This document shows, piece after piece, positions 1 through 9,888 of a stretch of DNA of 64,000 nucleotides. Made by a program: the position numbers and the translations under genes. The notes under the pieces are model-generated. The model did not search any database and was not told the origin of the DNA. It saw nothing but the letters and a program-made list of their open reading frames with translations. Every line of letters starts with the position of its first letter. Positions within the stretch are counted from its first letter, which is position 1. Source of the DNA: Hyphomonas sp. (GTDB taxonomy: Bacteria > Pseudomonadota > Alphaproteobacteria > Caulobacterales > Hyphomonadaceae); NCBI RefSeq assembly GCF_016125515.1, contig NZ_WGLO01000018.1, positions 1 to 64,000 on the forward strand, written 5' to 3'.

Positions 1-192
1 AAGACGAGGGCGATCAAACTCTAGTTCGGAGCGTAAGACCTCCTGCCTTGCGACGATCCGTCCCTCGCCGCCGTTCGGGAGCTGCAACTCCCGGCGGCGG
101 TGCCAATATCTCCCAATCGGCTGGGAAAGTCATAAGACAAGTCTGGGCTGCCGCCTTGCAAGGCGTGCCGCAAGCCGTGACGAAAGGGCGCT
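1..192. other. Leader region without a recognisable gene
   Basis: No complete gene is supported here. Short open frames on both strands have no family resemblance and read like GC-rich background. An AAAGGG ribosome-binding site (183-188) lies just ahead of the ABC ATPase start, so the region probably carries that gene's leader and promoter. I could not pick out a convincing promoter. Confidence 0.4.
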
Positions 193-1152
193 ATGCCAAC
201 TCCAAAATACGCCATCGAAGTCCGCGATTTGCGGAAAACCTATGCTGCGACTGGCAAAATGCCCGAAAAGCAGGCTCTCAGAGGTATCTCTCTGGAGATC
301 CCGACAGGTTCGATATTCGGCCTCTTGGGACCAAACGGCGCAGGCAAATCCACCTTCATCAACATCCTCGCGGGAATGGTGAAGAAAACCTCCGGCACCG
401 CCCGGATCTGGGACCTCGACATCGATGAGCACCCGCGTCAGAGCCGCGCGGCCATCGGTGTCGTGAACCAGGAGATCGTAGCAGACCCCTTTTTCACGCC
501 CTTCGAGATGCTGGAGCTGATGGCCGGCTTCTACGGCGTGCCGAAATCGGAGCGCCGGTCTGTGGAAATCCTCGCAGCACTCGGACTCGACGACAAGAAA
601 GACGCCTATGTGCGCCAGTTGTCAGGCGGCATGAAACGGCGCCTGATGGTGGCCAAGGCACTGGTCCATAATCCGCCCGTGCTGATCCTGGACGAGCCCA
701 CCGCCGGCGTCGACGTCGAACTGCGTCGCCTTCTCTGGGACTATGTCCGCGAGTTGCACGCCAAAGGCACGACCATCATTCTCACAACCCACTACCTCGA
801 GGAGGCCGAGGAACTCTGCGACTCGATCGCCATTGTGAATCATGGCGAAATCGTCGCGTGCGAGCCCACGCCGAAGCTGTTGTCGCGCCTCGATTACAAG
901 ACGCTGATCATCGAGCCGCGCGAGCCTTTGACCGAAATTCCGGCAGAGCTGGCCATGCACGATGCCAAGCTGCGTCCCGACGGCACGCTGGCGATCACGT
1001 TCAAGACCGCGGAAACCGGAATCGGAAGGCTGCTCGAGAAAGCCCGCGCTGCCGGCATAAGTGTGGCAGACTTGTCCACCAAATCACCGGATCTCGAAGA
1101 TGTGTTCCTGGCCCTGACGAGCGATCAGGCCAGCGTTACAGCGACTGGCTGA
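193..1152 (+). CDS. ABC transporter ATP-binding protein (ABC-2 exporter type)
   Basis: This 319-residue protein is an ABC ATPase that would power an exporter from the cytoplasmic face. It has a Walker A motif (GPNGAGKST, about residue 46), the ABC signature (LSGGM), Walker B with catalytic Glu (LILDEPTAG) and an H-loop (TTHYLEEAEELCDS). About 100 residues follow the nucleotide-binding domain, as in the ABC-2 subfamily (DrrA/CcmA-like). The start is supported by AAAGGG five bases upstream. No permease is visible: the next gene runs the other way and overlaps its 3' end by 17 bp. The membrane partner is therefore upstream of the window or encoded elsewhere. The substrate cannot be told. Confidence 0.9.
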   Translation: MPTPKYAIEVRDLRKTYAATGKMPEKQALRGISLEIPTGSIFGLLGPNGAGKSTFINILAGMVKKTSGTARIWDLDIDEHPRQSRAAIGVVNQEIVADPFFTPFEMLELMAGFYGVPKSERRSVEILAALGLDDKKDAYVRQLSGGMKRRLMVAKALVHNPPVLILDEPTAGVDVELRRLLWDYVRELHAKGTTIILTTHYLEEAEELCDSIAIVNHGEIVACEPTPKLLSRLDYKTLIIEPREPLTEIPAELAMHDAKLRPDGTLAITFKTAETGIGRLLEKARAAGISVADLSTKSPDLEDVFLALTSDQASVTATG

Positions 1153-1456
1153 TCCAGTTCGCCAGCGCTTGCCGGTTCATGGCACCATTGTGGGTCGCGG
1201 CAACCTTGCCCTGTTTGAACAGAAGCATGGTCGGAAGGCCGCGGACGCCGTATTTGGCGCCAACCAGCGGGAAGTCGTCAACGTTGAGCTTGACGATTTT
1301 GACCTTGCCGTCGAGTTCGCCGGCCACGGCTTCGATATGCGGCGCCATCTGCTTGCAGGGCCCGCACCATTCTGCCCAGAAATCAACGACTACCGGGACT
1401 TCAGACGCACCGAGCAGCGCGTCGAATTCATCATCGCTTACATCCATACCAGACAT
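1136..1456 (-). CDS. trxA: Thioredoxin
   Basis: A 106-residue thioredoxin-fold protein with the classical redox motif WCGPC and the cis-proline region GLPTMLLFKQG. It is a cytoplasmic protein disulfide reductant, normally recharged by thioredoxin reductase. I chose the start at 1456 because an AAGGAG ribosome-binding site sits at the right distance; an upstream in-frame start would add nine residues without support. It lies 64 bp after addA in the same direction, at the end of the tsaE-amgK-murU-addB-addA run. Its 3' end overlaps the convergent ABC ATPase gene by 17 bp, so the two transcripts must be antisense to each other there. Confidence 0.95.
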   Translation of the reverse strand: MSGMDVSDDEFDALLGASEVPVVVDFWAEWCGPCKQMAPHIEAVAGELDGKVKIVKLNVDDFPLVGAKYGVRGLPTMLLFKQGKVAATHNGAMNRQALANWISQSL

Positions 1457-1520
1457 GATTCCGGCTCCTTTTTTGCAGCCCAAGACTGGGAGCTTGATAG
1501 ATAGGCAGTCTACCGGCCTG

Positions 1521-4500
1521 TCAAATGGCTCTCAAGGCATTGTTGAGGGATTCTGACAGCATGGCTTCGGGTATCCGCATCATCCGGGGGCCGTCGGTCC
1601 AACATAGCACAGCGCCGACTTCGCGGCCCGGATAGGCCTCTGCCAGCACCGCCCAATAGGCTGCCATCTGGGCGACATAGGTCTCTGCCACATCTTCAAC
1701 GCGGGCCGGAGCAGGCTGGTCGGTCTTGAAATCAACGACCAGAACCTGCTCAGGCGAGACCACCAGGCGGTCGACCCGTCCATTGATGATCATGCCCTCA
1801 GGCAATAGCTTCGATGTGCCAATGACGGCGGCCTCCGCCCTCCCCCCCGGCGCAAACAGCGCCGAAAGCGATACGTCGTTGAGAATGCCTTCTGCCGCCT
1901 GCAACATTTCGCGGCGCTGCGCCGCCGTCAGGTCTGAATCGCGCGCAAGAAATGTCTCACCGGCGGCTTTGCGCGCCTCGACGGGAAGTTCCGGCAAATA
2001 CTGAAGAAGTGCGTGTATCAAACGCCCCCGCTTCAAGCGCGCTTCGCGCTTGGGATCGAAGGGGGCAACCACGCAGGTTTTTGGACCTAACAAACTCGTC
2101 GGCGCGGTCAGCCTGCGGGGCTCGGCTTCGGCTTCGGGAGCACGCCGCGCCCAATCCGGCAAAGTCGTTTGCACGGTCGCCGTTGACGGTCTTGCCTCTG
2201 TCGCAGGCACGTCTTCGCCATACCGGAGCACACCGTCTTCCTGCTCCGTGATCCCAAGCGCCTCCATCCCGTTCCGGCAAAGCGCATACCAGGACTCGTC
2301 ATGATACCCCTTGGCACCTTCCGTCTCACCCCCGAACCAGTGGCCGGCAATCAGCAGTCGGTCTTGCGCACGGGTCAGTGCCACGTAGAGCAACCGGCGG
2401 TGCTCCTCACGGGCTTTGGCCTCGGCCATGAGCCGTGCACGCTCGGCAGGCTCAATGTCTGCATCCCTGCGCGGCGACCAGATCACGGCACCATCGCTCG
2501 ACAGGATCGTCTCACTCGTCAACTTGGGCTTTGCGGTCGTATCCGGCAGAATCACGATCGGCGCTTGAAGCCCTTTCGCTCCGTGGACGGTCATCACCCG
2601 CACTTCACTACCGGCCTCTGCCAGATCGCGTTTGATCTCGACCGGGGCGGACTCCAATGCCGCGACGAACAATTGAAGGGACGACGGTCCGGAGGTGTCG
2701 TGCGACAGGGCGCGGGCAAGCAGCGCCTCAACCGGATCGCGCGCCGGCGTTCCGAGCCGTGCATTCAACTTTTCCCAACCGGTCGAGCCCGCCTCGTCCG
2801 GAAGGTCCAGCACAGCGGAAAGGAATTCAAAAGGCGGCAGCGCCGCACGCGCGAGCAATGCGGACAGGAAACTCCGGATACGCATTACTTCCGGAAGCGT
2901 GCTCGATTGGACCCGGGACCACAACGACTCCCCTTTTTCTCGCCCGACAGCCAGCGGAAACAGGAAGCGATTATCATCCACAAGGCCGCAGAACGGACCG
3001 CGCAGAATTTCCGCAAGCGTAAGATCGCGCGTCGGTAGCGCAGCGAACCGCATGAGATTAAGGCAATCCTGGACACCGATATAATCAGCCAACCGCAGCC
3101 GGTCCGCTCCTGCCACCGGAACGCCTTGGTTCTTCAAGGCATTGATCACGGCTTCAAACAAACCGCCGCGCCGTTCGCGCACCAGGACGAGCACATCACC
3201 AGGCCGTGCAGGCCGGCGCACGCCGCTCCGGTCCCAGACCGTCGTGCCGCCGGATACCATTTCCTTGATTGATCGCGCGACGCTTTGCGCCAGCTTGACC
3301 TTCGGCGACGTTGTCCGAAGCGCGTCGAGCGGGCGTTCCCAGGCATCGGTCTCCGGTTCAGGATCTTTGGGAACAATCGGCCAGAGCTCCACGAGACCTT
3401 GTTCATTCCAGCGCTTCGCCGTGTGCACGATCTTGTCGGCGGTCATCGGCCGCTGATCTGCAACCGGAACATCAATGACTGGCGCCTCGTTCCATACTGT
3501 ATCGACGAAACTGAGGATTTCCGGACTGGAGCGGAACGACATCCGCATATCAGCCTGCGACGTGTTTGGGTCGCGCTTTGCAAGGTTCCGCGTCTCGTCC
3601 AGGAAGCGGGCCGGATCCGCACCCTGGAACGAGTAGATTGACTGCTTGTCGTCGCCCACCATGAAGATCGTCCGTGGATCCTGCAGGCGTTCGCGCCCCT
3701 CCCCGGAGGTAAACTCTTGCGTCAGGGCACCGATGAGCTCCCACTGGGCGGGGCTGGTGTCTTGCGCTTCGTCCAGCAGCACATGGCTGAGCCCGCCATC
3801 AAGCTTGTAGAGCACCCAGTTCGACAAACCTTCCGATGCCAGCAGATCGCGCGTGCGCTCGATCAAGTCGTCGAAATCAAGCGCGCCGCGCCGCGTCTTG
3901 CCTTCATCATAGGACGCTAACGCGGGCAGCCCGATTTTCAGCAGCGCTTCTGTTCGGGCAAACGCTTCGGCCCGCTTGAGCGCCTCGAGAAGCGTCTGTA
4001 TCCGGACCGTCTCCCGGCCCGGACCATCTACAATGGCGAACAGATCCATCACCAGCGGCGCTGCATCCGTTGCGCCCTTGGTGAAGGGGTTCTTGGCGCG
4101 GGGTTGCCCCGTGGCCGTGAAGAAGACCGACTGATAGAGCTGCAGCGCTGAACGCGCATCCGTCTCGGCAAGGACATTAGCCAATGCATCCGCCAACTTC
4201 TGGTCTGTCGGCTTTCCAGCTGCCAGTGCGCCAATGACCGACTTGATTTCGGTGCGCGGAAAATCCGCCGTCATCGCGCGTTCCACAAGCGCGTCTACTG
4301 GCAGATCCGGCGGCGAGATCAACCGCTTCAGCGATGCCTGGATCTGGTCGAACGCGTCATCATGCTTAGTGGCAAAGGCCCGCAAAAAACTCGCCGAGCC
4401 GCGGAGCGAATCCAGCGCGCTGCTCGCCCCGTCGCGACCGGCTTCGCGCGAAATCAGGGCGAGTGCTTCCGGTTCCGTTTCGACGGCTTTCAGAATGGCT

Positions 4501-5030
4501 GCTTTGCGAGCCTGTTGCCAGATCTCCCGCGCATCCTCTTCCTCAAGTTCCACGAAACCCGGCGGCACACCCGCTTCCAGCGGAAACCGCCGCAGCACCC
4601 TTGCGCAGAAGGCATGGATCGTTTCGATCCTCAGACCGCCGGGCGTCTCAAGTGCGCGCGCGAACAGGGCCCGCGCCGCTTTGAGCTGGTCTTCCGTGTA
4701 CGACGAGGCCTCGCGGCCTTCGAGCTTCGCCAATTGTTCGCGCAAGGGCGCATCTTCCATCACCGCCCAATTGCCAAGCGTATCGAACAGACGCGTAAGC
4801 ATCTCGCTCGCCGCAGCTCGCGTGTAGGTGATGCAAAGGATCGAATCCGGGTCCGCGCCGGGTCGCCCGTCCGGCCGGCGCAACAGCAGACGCGCGACCC
4901 GATCTATCAAAACCTTGGTCTTGCCGCTGCCTGCGTTGGCCGTCGCAAAGGCCGACCGGTTGGGATTGGCTGCAAGCGCTTGCGCTTCGCTCGCTTGCGC
5001 CAGCGCATGAATATGGGCCGCGTCACTCAT
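1521..5030 (-). CDS. addA: AddA helicase-nuclease subunit (double-strand break repair)
   Basis: UvrD-type helicase and nuclease subunit of AddAB, the alphaproteobacterial counterpart of RecBCD, which resects double-strand breaks for RecA loading. With the start at 5030 the protein has 1169 residues. Walker A (ANAGSGKT) is at residues 31-38. Further on are Walker B (LLDEAQDTS), motif III (GDDKQSIYSFQGA), a late helicase motif (TVHGAKGLQ) and a C-terminal RecB-like nuclease core (VVDFKTDQ). I prefer the 5030 start because it overlaps the addB stop by 8 bp, a typical translational coupling; the longer frame to 5102 would run far into addB. trxA follows. Confidence 0.95.
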   Translation of the reverse strand: MSDAAHIHALAQASEAQALAANPNRSAFATANAGSGKTKVLIDRVARLLLRRPDGRPGADPDSILCITYTRAAASEMLTRLFDTLGNWAVMEDAPLREQLAKLEGREASSYTEDQLKAARALFARALETPGGLRIETIHAFCARVLRRFPLEAGVPPGFVELEEEDAREIWQQARKAAILKAVETEPEALALISREAGRDGASSALDSLRGSASFLRAFATKHDDAFDQIQASLKRLISPPDLPVDALVERAMTADFPRTEIKSVIGALAAGKPTDQKLADALANVLAETDARSALQLYQSVFFTATGQPRAKNPFTKGATDAAPLVMDLFAIVDGPGRETVRIQTLLEALKRAEAFARTEALLKIGLPALASYDEGKTRRGALDFDDLIERTRDLLASEGLSNWVLYKLDGGLSHVLLDEAQDTSPAQWELIGALTQEFTSGEGRERLQDPRTIFMVGDDKQSIYSFQGADPARFLDETRNLAKRDPNTSQADMRMSFRSSPEILSFVDTVWNEAPVIDVPVADQRPMTADKIVHTAKRWNEQGLVELWPIVPKDPEPETDAWERPLDALRTTSPKVKLAQSVARSIKEMVSGGTTVWDRSGVRRPARPGDVLVLVRERRGGLFEAVINALKNQGVPVAGADRLRLADYIGVQDCLNLMRFAALPTRDLTLAEILRGPFCGLVDDNRFLFPLAVGREKGESLWSRVQSSTLPEVMRIRSFLSALLARAALPPFEFLSAVLDLPDEAGSTGWEKLNARLGTPARDPVEALLARALSHDTSGPSSLQLFVAALESAPVEIKRDLAEAGSEVRVMTVHGAKGLQAPIVILPDTTAKPKLTSETILSSDGAVIWSPRRDADIEPAERARLMAEAKAREEHRRLLYVALTRAQDRLLIAGHWFGGETEGAKGYHDESWYALCRNGMEALGITEQEDGVLRYGEDVPATEARPSTATVQTTLPDWARRAPEAEAEPRRLTAPTSLLGPKTCVVAPFDPKREARLKRGRLIHALLQYLPELPVEARKAAGETFLARDSDLTAAQRREMLQAAEGILNDVSLSALFAPGGRAEAAVIGTSKLLPEGMIINGRVDRLVVSPEQVLVVDFKTDQPAPARVEDVAETYVAQMAAYWAVLAEAYPGREVGAVLCWTDGPRMMRIPEAMLSESLNNALRAI

Positions 5031-8000
5031 TGCCGCCTTCCCCCTCGGACGTGTCGCTCGTCCATTCGGCGCGGCGGGCAAGAAGATTGTAGCCGTAGTC
5101 ATACTTCACGAACTGCACGCGCGGCGCGGACGTGAAGGCGGCATCCGGCTGCCGGTAGGCCTCAATCAATCGCTTGAGCCCCTCCTCCGCCTGCACAGCC
5201 ATTTTCGCCGGCGTCAGTTCACCATCCTTGCCGCGGCCGATGGTGCGCGCTGCGGGCTTGGCTTTGAACTCAACGTATTCGAGCGCCGCCACCGGAGCAG
5301 CCCTCACCGTTTCAAATCCGCCCTTCGCGGCAATCAACGCCTGCAACGGCATCTGTTGATCGAACCCCGTGCGGATCATCCGGTCCGTCGGCGAACTCCC
5401 GGTCTTGAAATCCACGATCGTGATCTCTCCGGTCGCGCCGATCTCGATCCGGTCTGCCTGCGCCGACAACCTGAACGGCTCACCGGCGATCTCATACTCA
5501 AGTCTTCCGCTCGCTTCGTGAACCACACCGCCCGACACATCGCGGGCGCCGTGCCAGCCGAGAAACCACTTCGACACATCGTCCCAGATTGCCTTTCGGC
5601 TCTGCCAGTCCGTCTGCGCCTCCCCGGCCTTGGCAAGCTCTTCTTCAAGCAGGTTAAGCAGTGCCGCTTCCGTCTTCGGAGAATGCTCCGTATCGAAACG
5701 TTCCAGCGCCTTGTGGATCGCCGTACCCCTGAGGTTGGGTTGCATCGGCGTGTTCATCGGATCCAGTACACTCAATCCAAGCGCGTCTTCAGCCCATATC
5801 GAGTAAGGATCGCGCTGCAGCCGGTCCACGCGTGTGACTGAAAGTTTCGCAGGCCAGCCTGGCGGACGTGACACCGGCTTCGGCTCTGCCGAGAACTCCG
5901 GCGCCTGCCGGCCGATCCCTTCTGCCTGGATCAAACGCACCCAGTCCGGCAGGTCAGCACAGCCGCCTTTCAGTGCTTCATCCGCCGCGACCAGCAACGC
6001 GCCCTGCGTCAACGTCCGCAGCCGCCAGACCCAGCGCGAAGCGACGGCCGGCGCATCATCCCGCCGCGCGGCATACAGCATCGCCACCCTCGGCGCACAG
6101 GCTAGCTGTGCGAAGTCGTGGGCGGAAAGGCCAAGCCGCTCGTCCGGGTCACTCAGGCCCAGAACAGGACGGAACCGACGTGGCAGGAACGCATCCGGCG
6201 GCGTCTTCTCCGGCCAGACGCCTTCATTCAGGCCCGCCAGCACAACAAGATCGGCCGACTGAAGACGCGCTTCGAGCGGGCCCCAGATGCTCAGTCGCGG
6301 ATGCTCGCGCTCGCCCATGCTGATGTTGAGGTTGGCGCACTCTGTTTCGATCAGTTCCGCCAGATCGCGAGGTGACATTTCGCCGAGGAACTCTCCCAGT
6401 TCTCCGACCCGCTCCAGCAGGCGGGACGCGCCCGCGCCGTCCTCGCCTGCCCACGGAAGCGGTGTCTCGCTGATGGCCCCTGCCAGCGAAGCAATGCGCT
6501 GAGCGCCGTCGTCCGCTCGAATGCCCTCGACGCCGGACAGATCGCCGCCGGCCGACGACACAAGCGCTGAAAGTTCCCGCACGAACGTTGCAGCCTGAGA
6601 CATGTCTGCGTCCGTGAACGACCTGTAGCGCTCGTCCTTTCGGGCCTCGATCAAGCTCGCGAGGTCTTCCAGCGTCTGCCACCGGCGCGCACCGCGCAAA
6701 AAATGAAGGTCCAACAGGTCTCCGGACACCCGATATCGAACAAAAGGATGCTTCAGAACGGCAGAGAGCGAAACCGGATCGGCCGGATCAACCGCCCAAC
6801 GGGCACAAAGTGCGATCAAGCTTCCCGCGGGCGTGCGCCCGAGCGGCTGGCCGGCCGAAGGCGGCACCGAGATGCCCCAACGCTCCAACAGCGCCCCTAC
6901 CCGCCGCGCCAATCCCGCATCGGGCGTCACCAGCGCGCCCGTCGCCTTTGGCTTCTCAAGAACACCTCTGAGCAACAGCGCCGCAGCTTCGGCCTCTGCT
7001 GCTTCGTTGGGCAGCTCCACGACCGAAAGGCCGGTCATAGCCTCTTGTGCGAACGCATCGGGCTTGAGCCCCGCCCCGGCCGACAGTTCCTCCAGCGTTT
7101 CACGCCAATCGGCGGTGTCGTCCGCAGGCGCCAGCGCTTCATAGACCAGTTGGCGCCGCGAAGCGGATTGCTGGCCGCGACCAGGCCATTCTGCTACGGA
7201 CGCGAGCTCAATCTCCAACATTTGCAGCGTACGGACCAACGCGTGCTGGGGATGGCTCGGCGCCACGCGGACGGCGTCCATCGCCTTCGCGGTCAGTCCG
7301 GTATCCAGACCCGGGAACACAACCAGCCCTTTGGGAAGATCCAACGCCGCGCGCATGAGGCTACGCCCCGAGGGTGTTGCACCGGTGGATCCAGCGATGA
7401 TCACAGGTGCTGAGGGTGGCTTGGCGCGCCATGCCGTCACCAGCGCGCTCGCAGCCACGCGGCGGCGCTCGTAAGGGTCGGCGGCATTGTTCTGCGCCAG
7501 CCATTGCGGCCAGGCTTCTGTGATGATGCCAAGGAAGCGCGTCGAATTGATCCAGTGCACGGCAAGATCGGAGTCTTTGACGAGGGTCTGAAGCTGCGTC
7601 CAATCCACCGCATCGTCGCCCATCGTCGATTGCTCGAGTAGCCGCGAGAGCTCCCTCGCGGCAGCCAGCGCAGAATTAGGCGGTAAAGTGAGCCCGTATT
7701 CTGCGCGGTAGAAAGCAGTTACCAGCTGCGCCAGCGCGCCTTGGCGTTTTGCCGGCGACAAGGCTGGCGGAAGCGACGCAATCGCTGCTTCGCTGACAGG
7801 CGGTGGTTCATCTGTCTCCAGATCACCCAGGGTCCGTATGTCGGGCGGCAGGAGCGTCCCAACGCCGCCGAGCGTGTCGAACAGGGCCAGCGTCAACGCG
7901 CGCGCAGAGCGCCTGTTCGGCACGTAGATCAGCGCGTCGGCCAATGCGTCCGGCTTGTGTTTCAGATCGAAGGCTTCAGCCAAGACCCGGGCAAGCGATC

Positions 8001-8076
8001 CGAGGAAATCCGTACCCGGCGGAATGGTCCAGACTTTCCGGGCGCCTTCTGCGAATGGCCGAAGCTCATCCGCCAT
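5023..8076 (-). CDS. addB: AddB subunit of the AddAB helicase-nuclease
   Basis: A 1017-residue partner of AddA. It belongs to the family (TIGR02786) in which a degenerate UvrD-like N-terminal region is followed by a RecB-family nuclease domain. The C-terminal part shows RGTAIHKALERF and IVDFKTGSSP, which fit the Asp and Lys of a PD-(D/E)XK nuclease. No clear Walker A is visible near the N-terminus, as expected for alphaproteobacterial AddB, where AddA supplies the helicase motor. The ATG at 8076 overlaps the murU stop by 11 bp. The frame extended to 8127 would invade murU and lacks a ribosome-binding site. Confidence 0.93.
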   Translation of the reverse strand: MADELRPFAEGARKVWTIPPGTDFLGSLARVLAEAFDLKHKPDALADALIYVPNRRSARALTLALFDTLGGVGTLLPPDIRTLGDLETDEPPPVSEAAIASLPPALSPAKRQGALAQLVTAFYRAEYGLTLPPNSALAAARELSRLLEQSTMGDDAVDWTQLQTLVKDSDLAVHWINSTRFLGIITEAWPQWLAQNNAADPYERRRVAASALVTAWRAKPPSAPVIIAGSTGATPSGRSLMRAALDLPKGLVVFPGLDTGLTAKAMDAVRVAPSHPQHALVRTLQMLEIELASVAEWPGRGQQSASRRQLVYEALAPADDTADWRETLEELSAGAGLKPDAFAQEAMTGLSVVELPNEAAEAEAAALLLRGVLEKPKATGALVTPDAGLARRVGALLERWGISVPPSAGQPLGRTPAGSLIALCARWAVDPADPVSLSAVLKHPFVRYRVSGDLLDLHFLRGARRWQTLEDLASLIEARKDERYRSFTDADMSQAATFVRELSALVSSAGGDLSGVEGIRADDGAQRIASLAGAISETPLPWAGEDGAGASRLLERVGELGEFLGEMSPRDLAELIETECANLNISMGEREHPRLSIWGPLEARLQSADLVVLAGLNEGVWPEKTPPDAFLPRRFRPVLGLSDPDERLGLSAHDFAQLACAPRVAMLYAARRDDAPAVASRWVWRLRTLTQGALLVAADEALKGGCADLPDWVRLIQAEGIGRQAPEFSAEPKPVSRPPGWPAKLSVTRVDRLQRDPYSIWAEDALGLSVLDPMNTPMQPNLRGTAIHKALERFDTEHSPKTEAALLNLLEEELAKAGEAQTDWQSRKAIWDDVSKWFLGWHGARDVSGGVVHEASGRLEYEIAGEPFRLSAQADRIEIGATGEITIVDFKTGSSPTDRMIRTGFDQQMPLQALIAAKGGFETVRAAPVAALEYVEFKAKPAARTIGRGKDGELTPAKMAVQAEEGLKRLIEAYRQPDAAFTSAPRVQFVKYDYGYNLLARRAEWTSDTSEGEGGNE

Positions 8077-8791
8077 GGCAGGCGACCCACATCTCGGCGT
8101 CGGCGAGCGCCTTGGGGTCACCGACATGCAGCCAGAAGCGATCCAGCTTGTGGCCGGCCAGCCGGCCTTGGGGAATGAGACTGTCCCAGACCTTGAGCGC
8201 CGAGAATCGCTCGACCGGGAGATTGTCGTAAAGTTGGGGCTTCATGATCCGGACGCCAGCATAGGCCCAAGGCGCTGAGGCCGCCTGGCCGCGCCGTTCC
8301 AGCCTGTCTGCGTCTTTCAGGAAAAAGTCGCCTGCTCCGTCAAAGCCAAGCGCCCGTTCGGTATCGGCCAGCAACAGGCGCTCGTCCTCCCCGTCCGGAT
8401 CAAACGCCGCCGCCAGATCCAGAAACGGAGCCGGGGATTCCGGTCCCCAGAAGGCGTCGGTATTCATCACAAAGATTGGGTCCTCGCCCAGCAAGGGTCG
8501 GGCCTTGGCCAGTGCTCCGCCGGTTTCCAGCACTTCGCCGCGCTCATCCGAAATGATCACATCAATTCCGGATCGCGATGCGAGATGCGTTTCGACCTGA
8601 TCGGCGAGATAGTGGACATTGACGACAATTCTTTTGACGCCGGCTTCTGCCAGTGGATCCAGCAGGCGGTCGATCAACGCCTTCCCGCGCACCTTGAGCA
8701 AGGGCTTTGGCGTAGCATCCGTCAGCGGACGCATCCGTGTGCCAAGCCCGGCAGCCAGGACCATGGCCGTATGCGGAACATCGACGCTCAT
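8066..8791 (-). CDS. murU: N-acetylmuramate alpha-1-phosphate uridylyltransferase (MurU-like)
   Basis: A 241-residue nucleotidyltransferase with the sugar-phosphate signature LAAGLGTRMRPLTDATPKPL near the N-terminus and a NTDAFW metal-binding segment. Directly after the AmgK-type kinase, the best assignment is MurU, which turns MurNAc-1-phosphate into UDP-MurNAc in the peptidoglycan recycling route that bypasses de novo MurA (known in Pseudomonas and Caulobacter). Substrate choice is inferred from the pairing; a mannose- or glucose-1-phosphate enzyme is the alternative. It overlaps amgK by 4 bp (ATGA) and addB by 11 bp, so it is tightly coupled. Confidence 0.85.
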   Translation of the reverse strand: MSVDVPHTAMVLAAGLGTRMRPLTDATPKPLLKVRGKALIDRLLDPLAEAGVKRIVVNVHYLADQVETHLASRSGIDVIISDERGEVLETGGALAKARPLLGEDPIFVMNTDAFWGPESPAPFLDLAAAFDPDGEDERLLLADTERALGFDGAGDFFLKDADRLERRGQAASAPWAYAGVRIMKPQLYDNLPVERFSALKVWDSLIPQGRLAGHKLDRFWLHVGDPKALADAEMWVACHGG

Positions 8792-9888
8792 ACCTTACCT
8801 TCGAACACAAACGGGGTTGTTTCACGCACGAACGCCGCCATGCCGCCCAGCGCCGGATGCGACAGGTTCCGGGCCAGCAATTGAAGCTGTCGCGGTTGGA
8901 AATCAGCATAGCGCCGTTTGCCATCCCTGTGTTGCAGGCGTGAGAAGACGCCGGCGATCCGCAGCGCATTGAGCGCGCCAATGACAGCAAGCCGCTCGTC
9001 AAACTCGGTACGCCCCTGCCCGGTCAGGTCGAGGAACCTCCCGATCGCGGCTTCAGCCGCTTCGTTTGAAACGTTGCGGCGGGCATCCTGGGTCAGCATC
9101 GCAAGATCCCACGCATCCCACCCCAGCACGGCATCCTGGAAATCAAGCAGGCCGACCTCACCGTCCGGCAGCCAGAGCAGGTTCTCGGCGTGATAGTCGC
9201 GCAGCGTGAAGGCGCGCGGAAACGCCATCGCTTGCGCAATGAGCCCGTCGCGTTCGGCTTCCCAGCGCGCGCGCGCCGCCCCATCGAGCGGGCCCTGTCC
9301 TATTTCGGCCGGTAGCCAGTCTGCATAGAGATCAGCATTGGCCGCCAGGGCCACATTGTCGAATTCGAGGATCGGCCAGACGATCCCGTCTTTGGACAAG
9401 GACTTCGGCACAGGCGCCGCATGCAGTTTCGCAAGCCGCTCGGCTGCCGCGATGTAGAGGGGTGTTTCTTGCGCCTCTCCGCGTTCGATCAGGCGCGCGA
9501 ATTCGCGGCTGTCTCCGAAGTCTTCGATCAGGGCAAGGCCCGCTACCGGATCAAACCGGAGCACGTTCGGCGCCTTCAAACCGAGGCTGCGCAAGTGGTC
9601 CGAGATCAGCGCGAAGGCTTCCACGCGCGAGGCGGCCAGCCGGGTCATGGCATTCCAGCCCATTTTCAGTCGTGTCGCCGCATTGGCATCAGGAGGGCAC
9701 GGATCGCTTTCGACCCGGGGCGCATCCATCAGCAAAGCAGTCTGCCCATCCGCGCGGAACAAGCGGATATAGCGCCGGGTGGAGGCGTCCTGGCCCAGCG
9801 GTTGCCGGCGCGCCTGGCCCCATCCGTCTCCGGCAGAAGCCAGAAAGGCATCGATCACTTCAGTCCGCGGATCAGACAACGAGCTCAT
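8788..9888 (-). CDS. amgK: Anomeric sugar kinase AmgK (aminoglycoside phosphotransferase fold)
   Basis: A 366-residue kinase of the aminoglycoside phosphotransferase fold. The catalytic loop (YHAENLLWL) and the metal-binding DFQD (GLLDFQDAVLGWDAWD) are both visible. Next to murU it is best read as AmgK, which phosphorylates MurNAc or GlcNAc at the anomeric carbon during wall recycling. The start at 9888 overlaps the tsaE 3' end by 17 bp; the longer open frame to 9966 would overlap tsaE much more. No antibiotic-resistance role is implied beyond the known ability of this route to lower fosfomycin sensitivity in other species. Confidence 0.85.
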   Translation of the reverse strand: MSSLSDPRTEVIDAFLASAGDGWGQARRQPLGQDASTRRYIRLFRADGQTALLMDAPRVESDPCPPDANAATRLKMGWNAMTRLAASRVEAFALISDHLRSLGLKAPNVLRFDPVAGLALIEDFGDSREFARLIERGEAQETPLYIAAAERLAKLHAAPVPKSLSKDGIVWPILEFDNVALAANADLYADWLPAEIGQGPLDGAARARWEAERDGLIAQAMAFPRAFTLRDYHAENLLWLPDGEVGLLDFQDAVLGWDAWDLAMLTQDARRNVSNEAAEAAIGRFLDLTGQGRTEFDERLAVIGALNALRIAGVFSRLQHRDGKRRYADFQPRQLQLLARNLSHPALGGMAAFVRETTPFVFEGKV

